A stretch of DNA of 64,000 nucleotides from Pseudomonas migulae NBRC 103157 (GTDB lineage Bacteria; Pseudomonadota; Gammaproteobacteria; Pseudomonadales; Pseudomonadaceae), in NCBI RefSeq assembly GCF_002091715.1, contig NZ_BDAG01000008.1, forward strand, positions 62,001-126,000, in the 5' to 3' direction. Below, one piece after another: positions 56,041 to 64,000 of this stretch. A program made the translations under genes and the position numbers. The notes beneath the pieces were generated by a model, which was not told the origin of the DNA, searched no databases, and worked only from the letters and a program-made list of their open reading frames with translations. The first letter of the stretch is position 1; each line of letters starts with the position of its first letter.

Positions 56041-56104
56041 AATTACCGCAACAATTTGAAACGCGACCGTCGCTCCGACAGGCATTTCCTACACATCCCC
56101 CGAT

Positions 56105-56120
56105 TGGCAAGCCCCTTGCT
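56105..56120 (+). promoter_or_regulatory. Sigma-54 promoter of ureEFG
   Basis: TGGCAA-GCCCC-TTGCT matches TGGCAC-N5-TTGCA, with GG (56106-56107) and GC (56118-56119) ten bases apart. Transcription would start near 56131, about 26 bases before the ureE ATG. Confidence 0.7.
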
Positions 56121-56156
56121 CTAGCCTGACTATCGTTCATTGCTGGAAGCTTTCCG

Positions 56157-56657
56157 ATGCTGGTGATTCATCGCAGAATCGACCCTCAACCCGTCTGGGC
56201 CGCTGAACTGCACCTGACCTTCGAAGCCCGGAGCAAAAGCCGCTTGCGCTGTTTCAGTGCCGAAGGTGAAGACGTCGGGTTGTTTTTGGAGCGCGGTCAG
56301 CCGCCGCTGTATGACGGCGAATGCCTAAAGGCTGAAGACGGTCGCATCGTCCGCGTCTGTGCCCGCCCCGAACAATTGCTGCATGTCACCTGCGCCAACG
56401 CTTTCGAGCTGACCCGCGCGGCTTATCACCTGGGCAATCGCCACGTCGCCCTGCAAGTCGGCGACGGCTGGTTGCGCCTGCTCGATGATTACGTGCTCAA
56501 GGCGATGCTCGAACAACTTGATGCCAAGGTCGAAAACATCGAGGCGCCGTTCCAGCCGGAGCACGGCGCCTATGGCGGTGGGCATCACCATTCGCGGCAT
56601 GGCGACGAGGACTTCAACTACCCGCCGAAACTGCACCAGTTCGGCGTACGTCCATGA
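56157..56657 (+). CDS. ureE: Urease nickel metallochaperone UreE
   Basis: A 166-residue protein starting MLVIHRRIDPQPVWAAEL. It has the CANAFELTRAAYHLGNRHV stretch of the peptide-binding and metal site, and a His-rich tail (GGGHHHSRHGDEDF) that binds nickel. It delivers Ni to the UreG-UreD-UreF complex. The stop overlaps the ureF start (ATGA). It begins the second urease locus, 21 kb from ureC. Confidence 0.95.
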   Translation: MLVIHRRIDPQPVWAAELHLTFEARSKSRLRCFSAEGEDVGLFLERGQPPLYDGECLKAEDGRIVRVCARPEQLLHVTCANAFELTRAAYHLGNRHVALQVGDGWLRLLDDYVLKAMLEQLDAKVENIEAPFQPEHGAYGGGHHHSRHGDEDFNYPPKLHQFGVRP

Positions 56658-57328
56658 ACCCGGCCTGGGCGCTGCTGCGCCTGGCCAGTCCGCAACTGCC
56701 GATTGGCGGCTACAGCTATTCCCAAGGCCTGGAAATGGCGGTGGATAACGGTCGGGTGAACGACGCCGACAGTGCCCGGCGCTGGATCAGCGATCAGTTG
56801 TTGCTGAACCTGGCGCGCTTCGAGGCGCCTCTGTTGCTCGCCCATTGCACAGCAGCCGCCGAAGAAAACTGGGGCGAATTGCTGCAACGCTGCGAAGAAC
56901 ACCGCGCCAGCCGGGAAACCCGCGAGTTGCATCAGGAAAGCCGGCAGATGGGTTATTCCTTGCAGCAACTGCTCAACGGTTTGCCGGAACTCGATGCGCC
57001 GGCCCGCGCCTTTCTCGATCAGCGTCCCGAACCGCACCTGGCCCTCGGCTGGGCGCTGGCTGCGCGCGCCTGGCGTATCAGCCCGCAGGACGCATTGGCG
57101 GCCTGGCTGTGGAGCTGGCTGGAAAACCAGCTGGCGGTGCTGATGAAAACCTTGCCGCTGGGCCAGCAAGCCGCGCAACGCCTGACCAGCGAATTGCTGC
57201 CGCTATTGCAGGAAGCCCAACAGAACGCCACCCGCATCAACCCCGAACACTATGGCAGCGCCGCTTTCGGCCTGTCCCTGGCGTGCATGGCCCATGAGCG
57301 CCAGTACAGCCGTCTGTTCCGTTCCTAG
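56654..57328 (+). CDS. ureF: Urease accessory protein UreF
   Basis: A 224-residue all-helical protein with [20 protein letters not shown] at the N-terminus and [20 protein letters not shown] in the centre, both typical of UreF. It bridges UreD-bound urease and UreG and checks GTP-dependent nickel transfer. It overlaps ureE by four bases. Confidence 0.95.
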   Translation: MNPAWALLRLASPQLPIGGYSYSQGLEMAVDNGRVNDADSARRWISDQLLLNLARFEAPLLLAHCTAAAEENWGELLQRCEEHRASRETRELHQESRQMGYSLQQLLNGLPELDAPARAFLDQRPEPHLALGWALAARAWRISPQDALAAWLWSWLENQLAVLMKTLPLGQQAAQRLTSELLPLLQEAQQNATRINPEHYGSAAFGLSLACMAHERQYSRLFRS

Positions 57329-57351
57329 GGCCTTTTATTTTGGAGAACCAC

Positions 57352-57966
57352 ATGAACACACAACCCCTGCGCGTCGGCATCGGCGGCCCGGTCGGTTCCG
57401 GAAAAACCGCATTGACGCTGGCCCTGTGTCTGGCGTTGCGCGATCGCTACAACCTGGCCGTCGTGACCAATGACATCTACACCCGCGAAGACGCTGATTT
57501 TCTGGTGCGCAACGAAGCCTTGGCGCCGGAGCGGATCATCGGCGTGGAAACCGGCGGCTGCCCACATACGGCGATCCGCGAAGACGCCTCGATCAACCTC
57601 GAAGCCGTGGATCAACTGAACCGCCGCTTTCCGGGGCTGGACCTGATCCTGGTGGAGTCCGGTGGCGACAATCTGTCGGCCACGTTCAGCCCGGAACTGT
57701 CTGACCTGACCATCTATGTGATCGACGTCTCGGCCGGCGACAAGCTGCCGCGCAAGGGCGGGCCGGGGATCTGCAAATCCGATCTGCTGGTGATCAACAA
57801 GATCGACCTCGCCCCCTTGGTGGGTGCTTCGCTGGAGATGATGGACAGCGATACCAAACGCATGCGCAACGGCAAACCGTTTGTCTTCAGCAACCAGAAA
57901 ACCGGACTGGGCCTGGAAGACATCATCGCGTTCATCGAACGCCAGGGCCTGCTGACCGCAGCCTGA
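57352..57966 (+). CDS. ureG: Urease GTPase UreG
   Basis: A 204-residue SIMIBI GTPase. The P-loop is [17 protein letters not shown], the nickel-binding CPH appears in [13 protein letters not shown], the switch region is VESGGDNLS, and the NKID base motif is [19 protein letters not shown] 57352 follows TGGAGA; a TTG at 57340 is in frame but unlikely. It powers nickel insertion into urease. Confidence 0.96.
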   Translation: MNTQPLRVGIGGPVGSGKTALTLALCLALRDRYNLAVVTNDIYTREDADFLVRNEALAPERIIGVETGGCPHTAIREDASINLEAVDQLNRRFPGLDLILVESGGDNLSATFSPELSDLTIYVIDVSAGDKLPRKGGPGICKSDLLVINKIDLAPLVGASLEMMDSDTKRMRNGKPFVFSNQKTGLGLEDIIAFIERQGLLTAA

Positions 57967-58003
57967 TCACGCCCCCCCCACTTATCAACAAGGAAGCTTA
58001 TCC

Positions 58004-58576
58004 ATGTCACTTAAACGCATTCTCGGCGCCATGGCCCTGCTGCTGACCCCAGCCATCGCCTTTGCCCATCCCGGCCACGGCGACAATGGATTGATCGCCG
58101 GCATCAGCCACCCGATCGGCGGCCTCGACCACTTGCTGGCGATGGTTGCGGTCGGATTGTGGGCGGCACAGCAGAAAGGCGCTGCGCGTTGGGCGCTGCC
58201 GTTCACGTTTGTCGGCACCATGCTGATCGGCGGACTGCTTGGGTTTGAGGGGCTGAACCTGCCGGCACTGGAAAGCGGGATTGCCGCATCGGTGCTGGCG
58301 CTGGGTCTGGCGGTGGCATTGGCAGTGCGTCCGCCGTTGGGTTTGGCGGTGGGTGCGACGGCATTGTTTGCACTGTTCCATGGTGTGGCGCATGGGCTGG
58401 AATTGCCGGACATGTCGAGTCCATGGGCGTATGCCGCAGGATTTGTGGCGGCGACGGCGGCCTTGCACGCGGCCGGTTATGCGGTGGTTAGAGCGTTGCC
58501 GCAGGTGGCGGCGCCGCTGGTTCGTCTGGCGGGCGCGGCTTCGGCGGCGGCAGGGGTTTGGTTGTTGGCGGGTTGA
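58004..58576 (+). CDS. HupE/UreJ family protein, nickel-linked
   Basis: A 190-residue membrane protein with a signal-like first helix and about six helices. The family signature HPGHGDNGLIAGISHPIGGLDHL is present and likely binds Ni by its histidines. HupE/UreJ proteins are secondary nickel transporters. It lies 37 bases after ureG and probably shares its message, supplying nickel to the maturation proteins. Confidence 0.88.
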   Translation: MSLKRILGAMALLLTPAIAFAHPGHGDNGLIAGISHPIGGLDHLLAMVAVGLWAAQQKGAARWALPFTFVGTMLIGGLLGFEGLNLPALESGIAASVLALGLAVALAVRPPLGLAVGATALFALFHGVAHGLELPDMSSPWAYAAGFVAATAALHAAGYAVVRALPQVAAPLVRLAGAASAAAGVWLLAG

Positions 58577-58599
58577 TTTTGTAGTGCCGGTGATGGCCT

Positions 58600-58674
58600 C
58601 TTCGCGAGCAAGCTCGCTCCCAGATTGGTTCGGTGTACTCCGTTCCAGTGTGGGAGCGGGCTTGCTCGCGAAGG
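58600..58674. repeat. REPIN, family I
   Basis: CTTCGCGAGCAAGCTCGCTCCCA faces TGTGGGAGCGGGCTTGCTCGCGAAG. One arm has TC for CG in its centre. It separates the urease locus from the epimerase gene. Confidence 0.88.
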
Positions 58675-58749
58675 CGGACTGACAGACACCACATCTCTCA
58701 GGCCTGATAACATGTCGCGCAATCAACCCTGCCGTGACGACGCCAGCCA

Positions 58750-59877
58750 ATGCCGCCTGTTTCCCGCTCCGCTCTCCAGCCTGAATTGACCGCTCTGTTT
58801 GCCACTGTGCAAGCGCATTTCCAGGACGTGATCGTGCCCCTCTGGCAAGGCCCCGGCTGGAATGCCGAGCTGGCACTGCCCTACGAGGCGCTGGACGCCG
58901 GGCATCAACCTTTGCCACCTCAACGCTACCGGGCCATGGCCTGCGCGCGACAGCTGTATCTGTTCTCCAGCCTGATCGGCCAGGTGCCGGGCGCCGAAGA
59001 GCGTGCCGCGGCGTTGTTCCGCTCGTTGCAGCAACATTTCCATGACGCCGAACACGGTGGCTGGTTCTACAGCATTGACCCGCAGGGCGCGCCGCTGGAT
59101 CAGCGCAAGGATCTCTACACCCACGCCTTCATTCTCTTCGCCTGCGCCCATTACTGGGACAAGGTTCGCGAGCCGTTGGTGGAATCGGTGCTCAACGCCG
59201 TGCTGGAAGTGGTTGCGCAGCGTTTTGCCACGGGCGACGGCCTGTACGAAGCGTGCCTTGAACGTGACTGGTCGTCGCTGAATACCGGGCCGCTGCAAAA
59301 CCCGCTGATGCACCTGGCCGAAGCATTCCTCGCCACGCTGTCGGTGCGCGAAGACCTCGCCGTGCAGCGCGCGCTCGTTGAGTTATGCACAGCCATGCAG
59401 AAGCGCTTTATCGATCCGCACCACGGTGTGCTGATGGAAAAACCGCTCGGCGCTGTGGATAACTGGTTTGAACCGGGGCATCAGTTCGAGTGGTATTTCC
59501 TGCTGGAATCTTCACCTTTGTTGCGTGGCTCCAGACTGCACGCATCCCTGGAACGCGCCTTTGCGTACACCGAGCAGCTGGGTGTCGATCAATCGAGTGG
59601 GGCGGTGCGGGCAATGCTCACGCTGGACGGGCAATCGAAGGATGGCACCCAACGCATCTGGGCTCAGGCTGAATACTTGCGTGCGCTGACCTTGCGCCCG
59701 GACAGCGGGGCATCGGTATTGCGCCAATTGCAGGCGCTGCAACAGCGTTCGCTGCATGCAGAGGGCTGGTATGAATGCCGCGATGAGAACGGTGAAGTGA
59801 GCCGTCAGGACATGCCTTCGACCACGCCTTATCACTTGGCGACCTGCTATCGCGGACTGGCTGATTATCTCGGCTGA
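58750..59877 (+). CDS. AGE-family epimerase/isomerase
   Basis: A 375-residue protein of the N-acylglucosamine 2-epimerase (alpha/alpha barrel) family. Barrel motifs include YRAMACARQLYLFSSLIG, HDAEHGGWFYSID, DLYTHAFILFACAHYW, EPGHQFEWYFLL and GTQRIWAQAEYLRAL. Relatives isomerise aldoses such as mannose to fructose or epimerise N-acetylglucosamine. The neighbours do not show the substrate. It forms a single-gene unit between two REPINs. Confidence 0.9.
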   Translation: MPPVSRSALQPELTALFATVQAHFQDVIVPLWQGPGWNAELALPYEALDAGHQPLPPQRYRAMACARQLYLFSSLIGQVPGAEERAAALFRSLQQHFHDAEHGGWFYSIDPQGAPLDQRKDLYTHAFILFACAHYWDKVREPLVESVLNAVLEVVAQRFATGDGLYEACLERDWSSLNTGPLQNPLMHLAEAFLATLSVREDLAVQRALVELCTAMQKRFIDPHHGVLMEKPLGAVDNWFEPGHQFEWYFLLESSPLLRGSRLHASLERAFAYTEQLGVDQSSGAVRAMLTLDGQSKDGTQRIWAQAEYLRALTLRPDSGASVLRQLQALQQRSLHAEGWYECRDENGEVSRQDMPSTTPYHLATCYRGLADYLG

Positions 59878-59889
59878 CTGTCCCACCGC

Positions 59890-59969
59890 TTTCGCGAGCA
59901 AGCCCGCTCCCACATTCGATATCTTGTGACCGACACAATTCAAATGTGGGAGCGTGCTTGCTCGCGAAG
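59890..59969. repeat. REPIN, family I
   Basis: TTCGCGAGCAAGCCCGCTCCCACA faces TGTGGGAGCGTGCTTGCTCGCGAA. It lies between the convergent epimerase and dehydrogenase genes. Confidence 0.9.
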
Positions 59970-59984
59970 AACGATAACGCGGTC

Positions 59985-60755
59985 TTACGCCTTGCCACCA
60001 TTACGCTCAATCGCAAACCCGCTCCACGTCTGGCTCACCGGCATCAGCTCGAGGCTGTTGATGTTGATGTGGGCCGGCGCATTGAGCACCCAGAAAATGG
60101 TGTCGGCGATGTCTTGCGGCTGGATCGGCTCGGCACCGGCGTAGGTCGCGTTGTACCGCTCCTGATCACCGGCAAAGCGCACCAGCGAGAATTCGCTCTC
60201 GCACAGGCCCGGCTCAATGTTGCTGACACGCACGCCTGTGCCCTGCAGGTCACAGCGCAGGTTCAGGGAGAACTGTTTGACGAACGCCTTGCTCGCGCCA
60301 TACACGTGACTGCCCGGATACGGGTAGTTGCCGGCGATGGAACCGAGGTTGACGATGCTGGCGCCACGACCATGGGCGATCAGGCGCGGCAGCAGCAGAC
60401 GAGTGCTGTACATCAGGCCCTTGATGTTGGTGTCGACCATGGTGTCCCAATCATCAAGGTTGCACTTCGGCGCCGGGTCCACGCCGAGCGCGAGGCCGGC
60501 GTTGTTGATCAGCCCGCGCAGCTTGGCGAAGGACGGCGGCAGATTGGCAATCGCCTCCTCCATGGCTTTGCGATCACGCACGTCGAGCACCAGGCCATGG
60601 ACCTCGGTCTGCTTTGACAACTCGGCGCACAGGGCATTGAGGCGTTCTTCACGACGACCTGTCAGCACCAGTTTCCAGCCAGCCTCGGCAAAACGACGGG
60701 CACAGGCTTCACCAAAACCGGACGTCGCGCCGGTAATAAACAGGGTGTTGGACAT
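59985..60755 (-). CDS. Short-chain dehydrogenase, YdfG-like
   Basis: A 256-residue SDR. NADP site ITGATSGFGEACARRFAE, NNAG motif LINNAGLALG, catalytic Ser and Tyr-x3-Lys in NLGSIAGNYPYPGSHVYGASK. YdfG-type enzymes oxidise 3-hydroxy acids such as serine or reduce malonic semialdehyde. CAAGGAGAA fixes ATG 60755, though the frame is open beyond it. It is placed next to a liv-type operon, as in P. aeruginosa. Confidence 0.93.
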   Translation of the reverse strand: MSNTLFITGATSGFGEACARRFAEAGWKLVLTGRREERLNALCAELSKQTEVHGLVLDVRDRKAMEEAIANLPPSFAKLRGLINNAGLALGVDPAPKCNLDDWDTMVDTNIKGLMYSTRLLLPRLIAHGRGASIVNLGSIAGNYPYPGSHVYGASKAFVKQFSLNLRCDLQGTGVRVSNIEPGLCESEFSLVRFAGDQERYNATYAGAEPIQPQDIADTIFWVLNAPAHININSLELMPVSQTWSGFAIERNGGKA

Positions 60756-61420
60756 CGTGTTCTCCTTGCTTCGGCCGACGGGCAGCCATTGGAATAGAAA
60801 ATCAGCTGGCAGCATGCCCGGCCTTGCCGACAGCGGCAACCACCACAAAAGCTGTACGAAAAACGATCAATGCCGGCGACACCATATCCCCCGCGGCCTG
60901 CAGCCATATACGCGCACGTTATCCACAGGCCGGTCCACAGTTTCCGGGGGCAAGTGAAAAAGCTGAAAGCCGCTGTGCACAAGGCTTTGCGGGCAGATCA
61001 CAAAGTTTTTTGCTTGACCCTGGAGCGCTCACTGTGTAGCCCATGGCATTTTGCACGATTGACCCGGTCAACCGGCGATGGCGCCGAGCCAGTAACTACG
61101 GCCCTCAGCCGAGTCTTTCCAGAGTTTAACCACAGACTTATCCACAGGCTGCCCTCAACCCTTTCAGACCATTTTTGGCACTGATAAAAAGGTTGACAAA
61201 GTAGACCGCAGGTTCGGCAAAAGGGCCTGATCAAAAAACAACCACATCTCTGCAAGCCACGTTTCTAAAGGCCTTCAGCCAGCTACTCCCATGTTATTCA
61301 CAGCCAGCTCCACAGCAAACGGGGACAAGTCAAAACCGTGACAAAACAACTATTTGCAGCGGCTTTATGTCGCGCTTTGAGAGCTTGGCAAATTTGTTTT
61401 CCACAATTCCCCGACAACCT

Positions 61421-61509
61421 TGCGGGAGCGGGCGTGCTCGCGAAAGCGGTGGCACATCTGGCATCAACGTGACTGAAACATCGCCTTCACGAGCACGCCC
61501 GCTCCCACA
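61421..61509. repeat. REPIN, family I
   Basis: TGCGGGAGCGGGCGTGCTCGCG faces TTCACGAGCACGCCCGCTCCCACA. Both arms carry the same compensating change, GTGCTCG/CGAGCAC, so the hairpin pairs. Confidence 0.88.
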
Positions 61510-61535
61510 AGGGATTTGCGGCGTATTGGAGGCGT

Positions 61536-61568
61536 AAAAAAGCCCCGACGATTGCTCGTCGGGGCTTT
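61536..61568 (-). terminator. Rho-independent terminator of the liv operon
   Basis: Read on the minus strand, AAGCCCCGACG and CGTCGGGGCTT form an 11-base stem around a six-base loop, followed by TTTTT. It starts 18 bases past the livF stop. Confidence 0.9.
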
Positions 61569-61585
61569 GGGTATTTCAACAGGAT

Positions 61586-62302
61586 TCAATGCCCGCCGAG
61601 ATAAGCGTTACGCACCTCTTCGTTCACCAGCAACTCCTTGCCGGTGCCCGTCAGACGGATCTCGCCGTTGACCATGACATACGCCCGGTCCGACAGCTTG
61701 AGCGCGTGGTTGGCGTTCTGCTCGACCAGGAAGATGGTCATACCGGTCTTGGCCAGTTCCCGCAGGGTGGCAAAGATCTGTTTCACCACGATCGGCGCCA
61801 GACCCAGGCTCGGCTCGTCGAGCAATAGCAGCTTGGGTCGGCTCATCAGCGCACGGGCGATGGCGAGCATTTGCTGTTCGCCGCCGGACATGGTCATGGC
61901 CCGCTGGGTCCGCCGCTCTTCGAGACGCGGAAACAGCTCGAACATGCGTTGCATGTCCTCCTTGGCGTACTTGTCACCAATCGGGATGGTGCCCATCTGC
62001 AGGTTTTCCTCGACGGTCATGTCGGGGAACACGCGCCGGCCTTCCGGTGATTGCGCAATGCCGTTGGACGCAATGTAGTGCGACGACTTATGGGTGATGT
62101 CCACGCCCTGATAGAGGATCTGCCCGTCTGCCGCGCGCGGCTGGCCGAAGATCGACATCAGCAGGGTCGACTTGCCCGCGCCGTTGGAGCCGATGAGGCT
62201 GACGGTTTCCCCTTCATTGATGTGCATCGAGACTTTTTTCAGGGCCTGGATCGGGCCGTAAAATACGTCCAGGTCTTTGAGTTCGAGGATAGGTTTGCTC
62301 AT
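61586..62302 (-). CDS. livF: Branched-chain amino acid ABC transporter, ATPase LivF
   Basis: A 238-residue ATPase with Walker A GSNGAGKST, signature MSGGEQQM and Walker B LLLLDEPSLGLAP. It is the last of the livM-livG-livF genes on this strand, and its ATG overlaps the livG stop (ATGA). It energises uptake of branched-chain or related amino acids; the binding protein gene is outside the window. Confidence 0.95.
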   Translation of the reverse strand: MSKPILELKDLDVFYGPIQALKKVSMHINEGETVSLIGSNGAGKSTLLMSIFGQPRAADGQILYQGVDITHKSSHYIASNGIAQSPEGRRVFPDMTVEENLQMGTIPIGDKYAKEDMQRMFELFPRLEERRTQRAMTMSGGEQQMLAIARALMSRPKLLLLDEPSLGLAPIVVKQIFATLRELAKTGMTIFLVEQNANHALKLSDRAYVMVNGEIRLTGTGKELLVNEEVRNAYLGGH

Positions 62303-63174
62303 AGCGCCACCTCCTCTTCATCGGCACCCAGGTAGGCTGCAATCACTTTTGGATCGTTGCGAATCGCCTCAGGGCCACCTTCGGCGATGACGACGCCGTG
62401 GTCCAGCACCACGATGTGGTCGGAAATGCTCATAACCATGCCCATGTCGTGTTCGATCAGCACCACGGTCAGATCGTGCTCGTCGCGCAGCAGCCGGATC
62501 ATCGCGCTCAGCGCTTCGGTTTCCTGAGGGTTGAGGCCGGCGGCCGGTTCGTCGAGGCAGATGATCTGCGGACGGGTGCACATGGCCCGGGCGATTTCCA
62601 GGCGGCGTTGCTGACCGTAGGACAGTTCACCGGCCAGGCGGTTGGCGCAGTCCACCAGGTCCACCACTTCCAGCCAGTAGAAGGCGTGGTCCAGTGCATC
62701 GCTTTCAGCCTTGCGATAGCCCTTGGTGTTGAGGATGCCGGCAAGCATGCTGCGGTTGACCCACATGTGCTGGGCCACCAGCAGGTTTTCCAGCACCGAC
62801 ATTTCCTTGAACAGGCGAATGTTCTGGAAGGTCCGCGCCAGGCCGGCCCGGTTCACCAGGTGGGTACCGCCGAACATCTTGTAGTGGAGCCGGCTGATGA
62901 AGCTTTTCGGCGATACGAAATCAGTCGCCTTGAACGGTTCACCGAGCATTTTGATGACATCGGTCCGTTCGCCACGCACGTTGAGCTCGATCTTGCCGCC
63001 CGAGGCCTTGTAGAAACCGGTCAGGCAGTTGAACACGGTGGTCTTGCCGGCGCCGTTGGGGCCGATCAGGGCGAAGATCGAGTTGCGCTTGACCTTCAGG
63101 CTGACATCGTTCAACGCCTTGATGCCGCCGAAGTGCATCATCAGCTTTTCGACCGAGAGTACGACTTCGCTCAT
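62299..63174 (-). CDS. livG: Branched-chain amino acid ABC transporter, ATPase LivG
   Basis: A 291-residue ATPase with Walker [10 protein letters not shown], signature LSYGQQRR and Walker [14 protein letters not shown]. It carries the LivG-type insertion between Walker A and the signature ([20 protein letters not shown]). Its start overlaps the livM stop by four bases. Confidence 0.95.
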   Translation of the reverse strand: MSEVVLSVEKLMMHFGGIKALNDVSLKVKRNSIFALIGPNGAGKTTVFNCLTGFYKASGGKIELNVRGERTDVIKMLGEPFKATDFVSPKSFISRLHYKMFGGTHLVNRAGLARTFQNIRLFKEMSVLENLLVAQHMWVNRSMLAGILNTKGYRKAESDALDHAFYWLEVVDLVDCANRLAGELSYGQQRRLEIARAMCTRPQIICLDEPAAGLNPQETEALSAMIRLLRDEHDLTVVLIEHDMGMVMSISDHIVVLDHGVVIAEGGPEAIRNDPKVIAAYLGADEEEVAL

Positions 63175-64000
63175 GGCGCTACTCCTTTACGCGGGGTCAC
63201 ACCGGTACGGCTGATCCGAATCAGGCCGCGCGGTCGCCAGATCATCATCAACACCATCAGGATGCCGAACAGCAACACGCGGTATTCCGCGAAGCCACGC
63301 AGCAGTTCCGGGGCCACGGTCAGCACAAAGGCTGCGATGACCACGCCGATGGTCGAGCCCATGCCGCCAAGCACCACGATGGCGAGGATCAGGGCCGATT
63401 CAAAGAAGGTGAACGAGGTCGGGTTGACGAAACCCTGGTAGGTGGCGAAGAACACGCCGGCGAGACCGGCCGTCGACGCACCGATGGTGAACGCTGAAAG
63501 CTTGACCAGCACGTGATTCAGACCCATGGAGCGACAGGCGATTTCATCTTCACGCAAGGCTTCCCATGCGCGCCCGACCGGCATGCGGGTCAGACGATGC
63601 TTGATATACAGCACGGCCAGCACCACGAGGAACAACACCGCGTAGATGAAGTAGTACTTCACGTCCGGGTTGTAGGCGATACCGAAAAACTCATGGAACG
63701 GAACGCCACCGTCCTTCGCCCTTTTGCCGAACTCGAGGCCGAAGAAGGTTGGAAGCGGCGCCGGCATGCCGTTCGGGCCACCGGTCAGGGTCAGCCAGTT
63801 GTTGAGGATCAAGCGGATGATTTCACCGAAGCCCAGGGTCACGATCGCCAGGTAGTCACCGTGCAGGCGCAACACCGGAAAACCGAGGATGCAACCGGCC
63901 AGCCCCGCCGTAATCGCCGCCAGTGGCAGCACCGTCCAGAAACCCAGCCCCAGGTATTGATAACCGAGTGCCAACCCATAGGCGCCGATGGCGTAAAACG
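63171..64000 (-). CDS. livM: Branched-chain amino acid ABC transporter, permease LivM (5' cut)
   Basis: The C-terminal 276 or so codons of a LivM permease; the N-terminus lies beyond base 64000. The first residues seen are [17 protein letters not shown], continuous with the frame. [29 protein letters not shown] and [20 protein letters not shown] are family signatures. It is upstream of livG in the same operon. Confidence 0.95.
   Translation of the reverse strand, partial: FYAIGAYGLALGYQYLGLGFWTVLPLAAITAGLAGCILGFPVLRLHGDYLAIVTLGFGEIIRLILNNWLTLTGGPNGMPAPLPTFFGLEFGKRAKDGGVPFHEFFGIAYNPDVKYYFIYAVLFLVVLAVLYIKHRLTRMPVGRAWEALREDEIACRSMGLNHVLVKLSAFTIGASTAGLAGVFFATYQGFVNPTSFTFFESALILAIVVLGGMGSTIGVVIAAFVLTVAPELLRGFAEYRVLLFGILMVLMMIWRPRGLIRISRTGVTPRKGVAP

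Larger units (their letters stand above)
60756..61585. other. Long gene-free region with clustered DnaA-box-like words
   Basis: About 830 bases, holding no gene that can be supported. TTATCCACA occurs exactly at 60919-60927 and 61138-61146, TTAACCACA at 61126-61134, TTATTCACA at 61294-61302 and TTTTCCACA at 61397-61405. These agree or nearly agree with the DnaA-box consensus TTWTNCACA. At the right end are a REPIN and the livF terminator. The same nonamer also occurs several times in coding sequence of this window, so chance enrichment must be considered. Confidence 0.45.

Overview
The window is chromosomal DNA of a fluorescent Pseudomonas, most likely the P. fluorescens group. The basis is high-GC coding sequence with Pseudomonas-type gene order (purH-purD-retS-marC; urtABCDE-ureDABC; desT next to ureEFG; a short-chain dehydrogenase next to a liv operon), plus many short inverted-repeat REP/REPIN elements of three sequence families. 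Family assignments come from recognising protein motifs and remembered gene order; no database search was run.

Layout. 1-5.5 kb: end of purH, purD, a RetS-like hybrid sensor kinase and a MarC-family membrane protein. 5.5-15 kb: a cobalamin (corrin ring) block. cobG-cobH-cobI-cobJ are on the minus strand and cobL-cbiD-cobK on the plus strand. Two distantly related proteins of unknown function bracket the minus-strand operon. 15.2-15.8 kb: a HigBA-type toxin-antitoxin pair whose toxin carries two in-frame stops. 15.9-21 kb: a copper block (two DUF2946 proteins, a PCuAC chaperone, an OprC-like TonB receptor, a PepSY membrane protein). 21.9-24.7 kb: a three-gene FecCD-type metal or chelate ABC importer. 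25-35.2 kb: urea import and urease (urtABCDE, ureD, ureA, two GNAT acetyltransferases, ureB, ureC). 35.3-40.2 kb, minus strand: a 1635-residue leucine-rich-repeat protein with a C-terminal NEL-type E3 ubiquitin ligase motif. 40.4-51 kb: a histidine kinase, CbpA/CbpM chaperones divergent from an Hsp70-like protein, an AI-2E-type permease, a PsiF protein, an AraC regulator divergent from an EamA transporter, a lipase, an SMR exporter with an azoreductase, and a LysR regulator. 51.3-60.8 kb: a ferritin-like protein, AsmA, a secreted protein with seven 14-residue repeats, DesT, ureEFG with hupE/ureJ, an AGE-family epimerase and a short-chain dehydrogenase. 60.8-61.6 kb is gene-free. 61.6-64 kb: livF, livG and part of livM.

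The most coherent system is urea use. UrtABCDE imports urea, UreABC hydrolyses it, and UreD, UreE, UreF, UreG and HupE/UreJ load nickel. The two loci are about 21 kb apart. Both urtA and ureE are preceded by a sequence matching the sigma-54 -24/-12 consensus, with a CGCRCCA-type dyad plus a half-site further upstream. This points to shared nitrogen control (inference).

Items worth most attention: the paralogous unknown pair around the cob operon, the giant NEL-type protein, the broken toxin with intact antitoxin, the tandem-repeat secreted protein, and the clustering of one REPIN family in the open junctions of the urea operon. Nothing here is clearly a wholly new multi-gene system.
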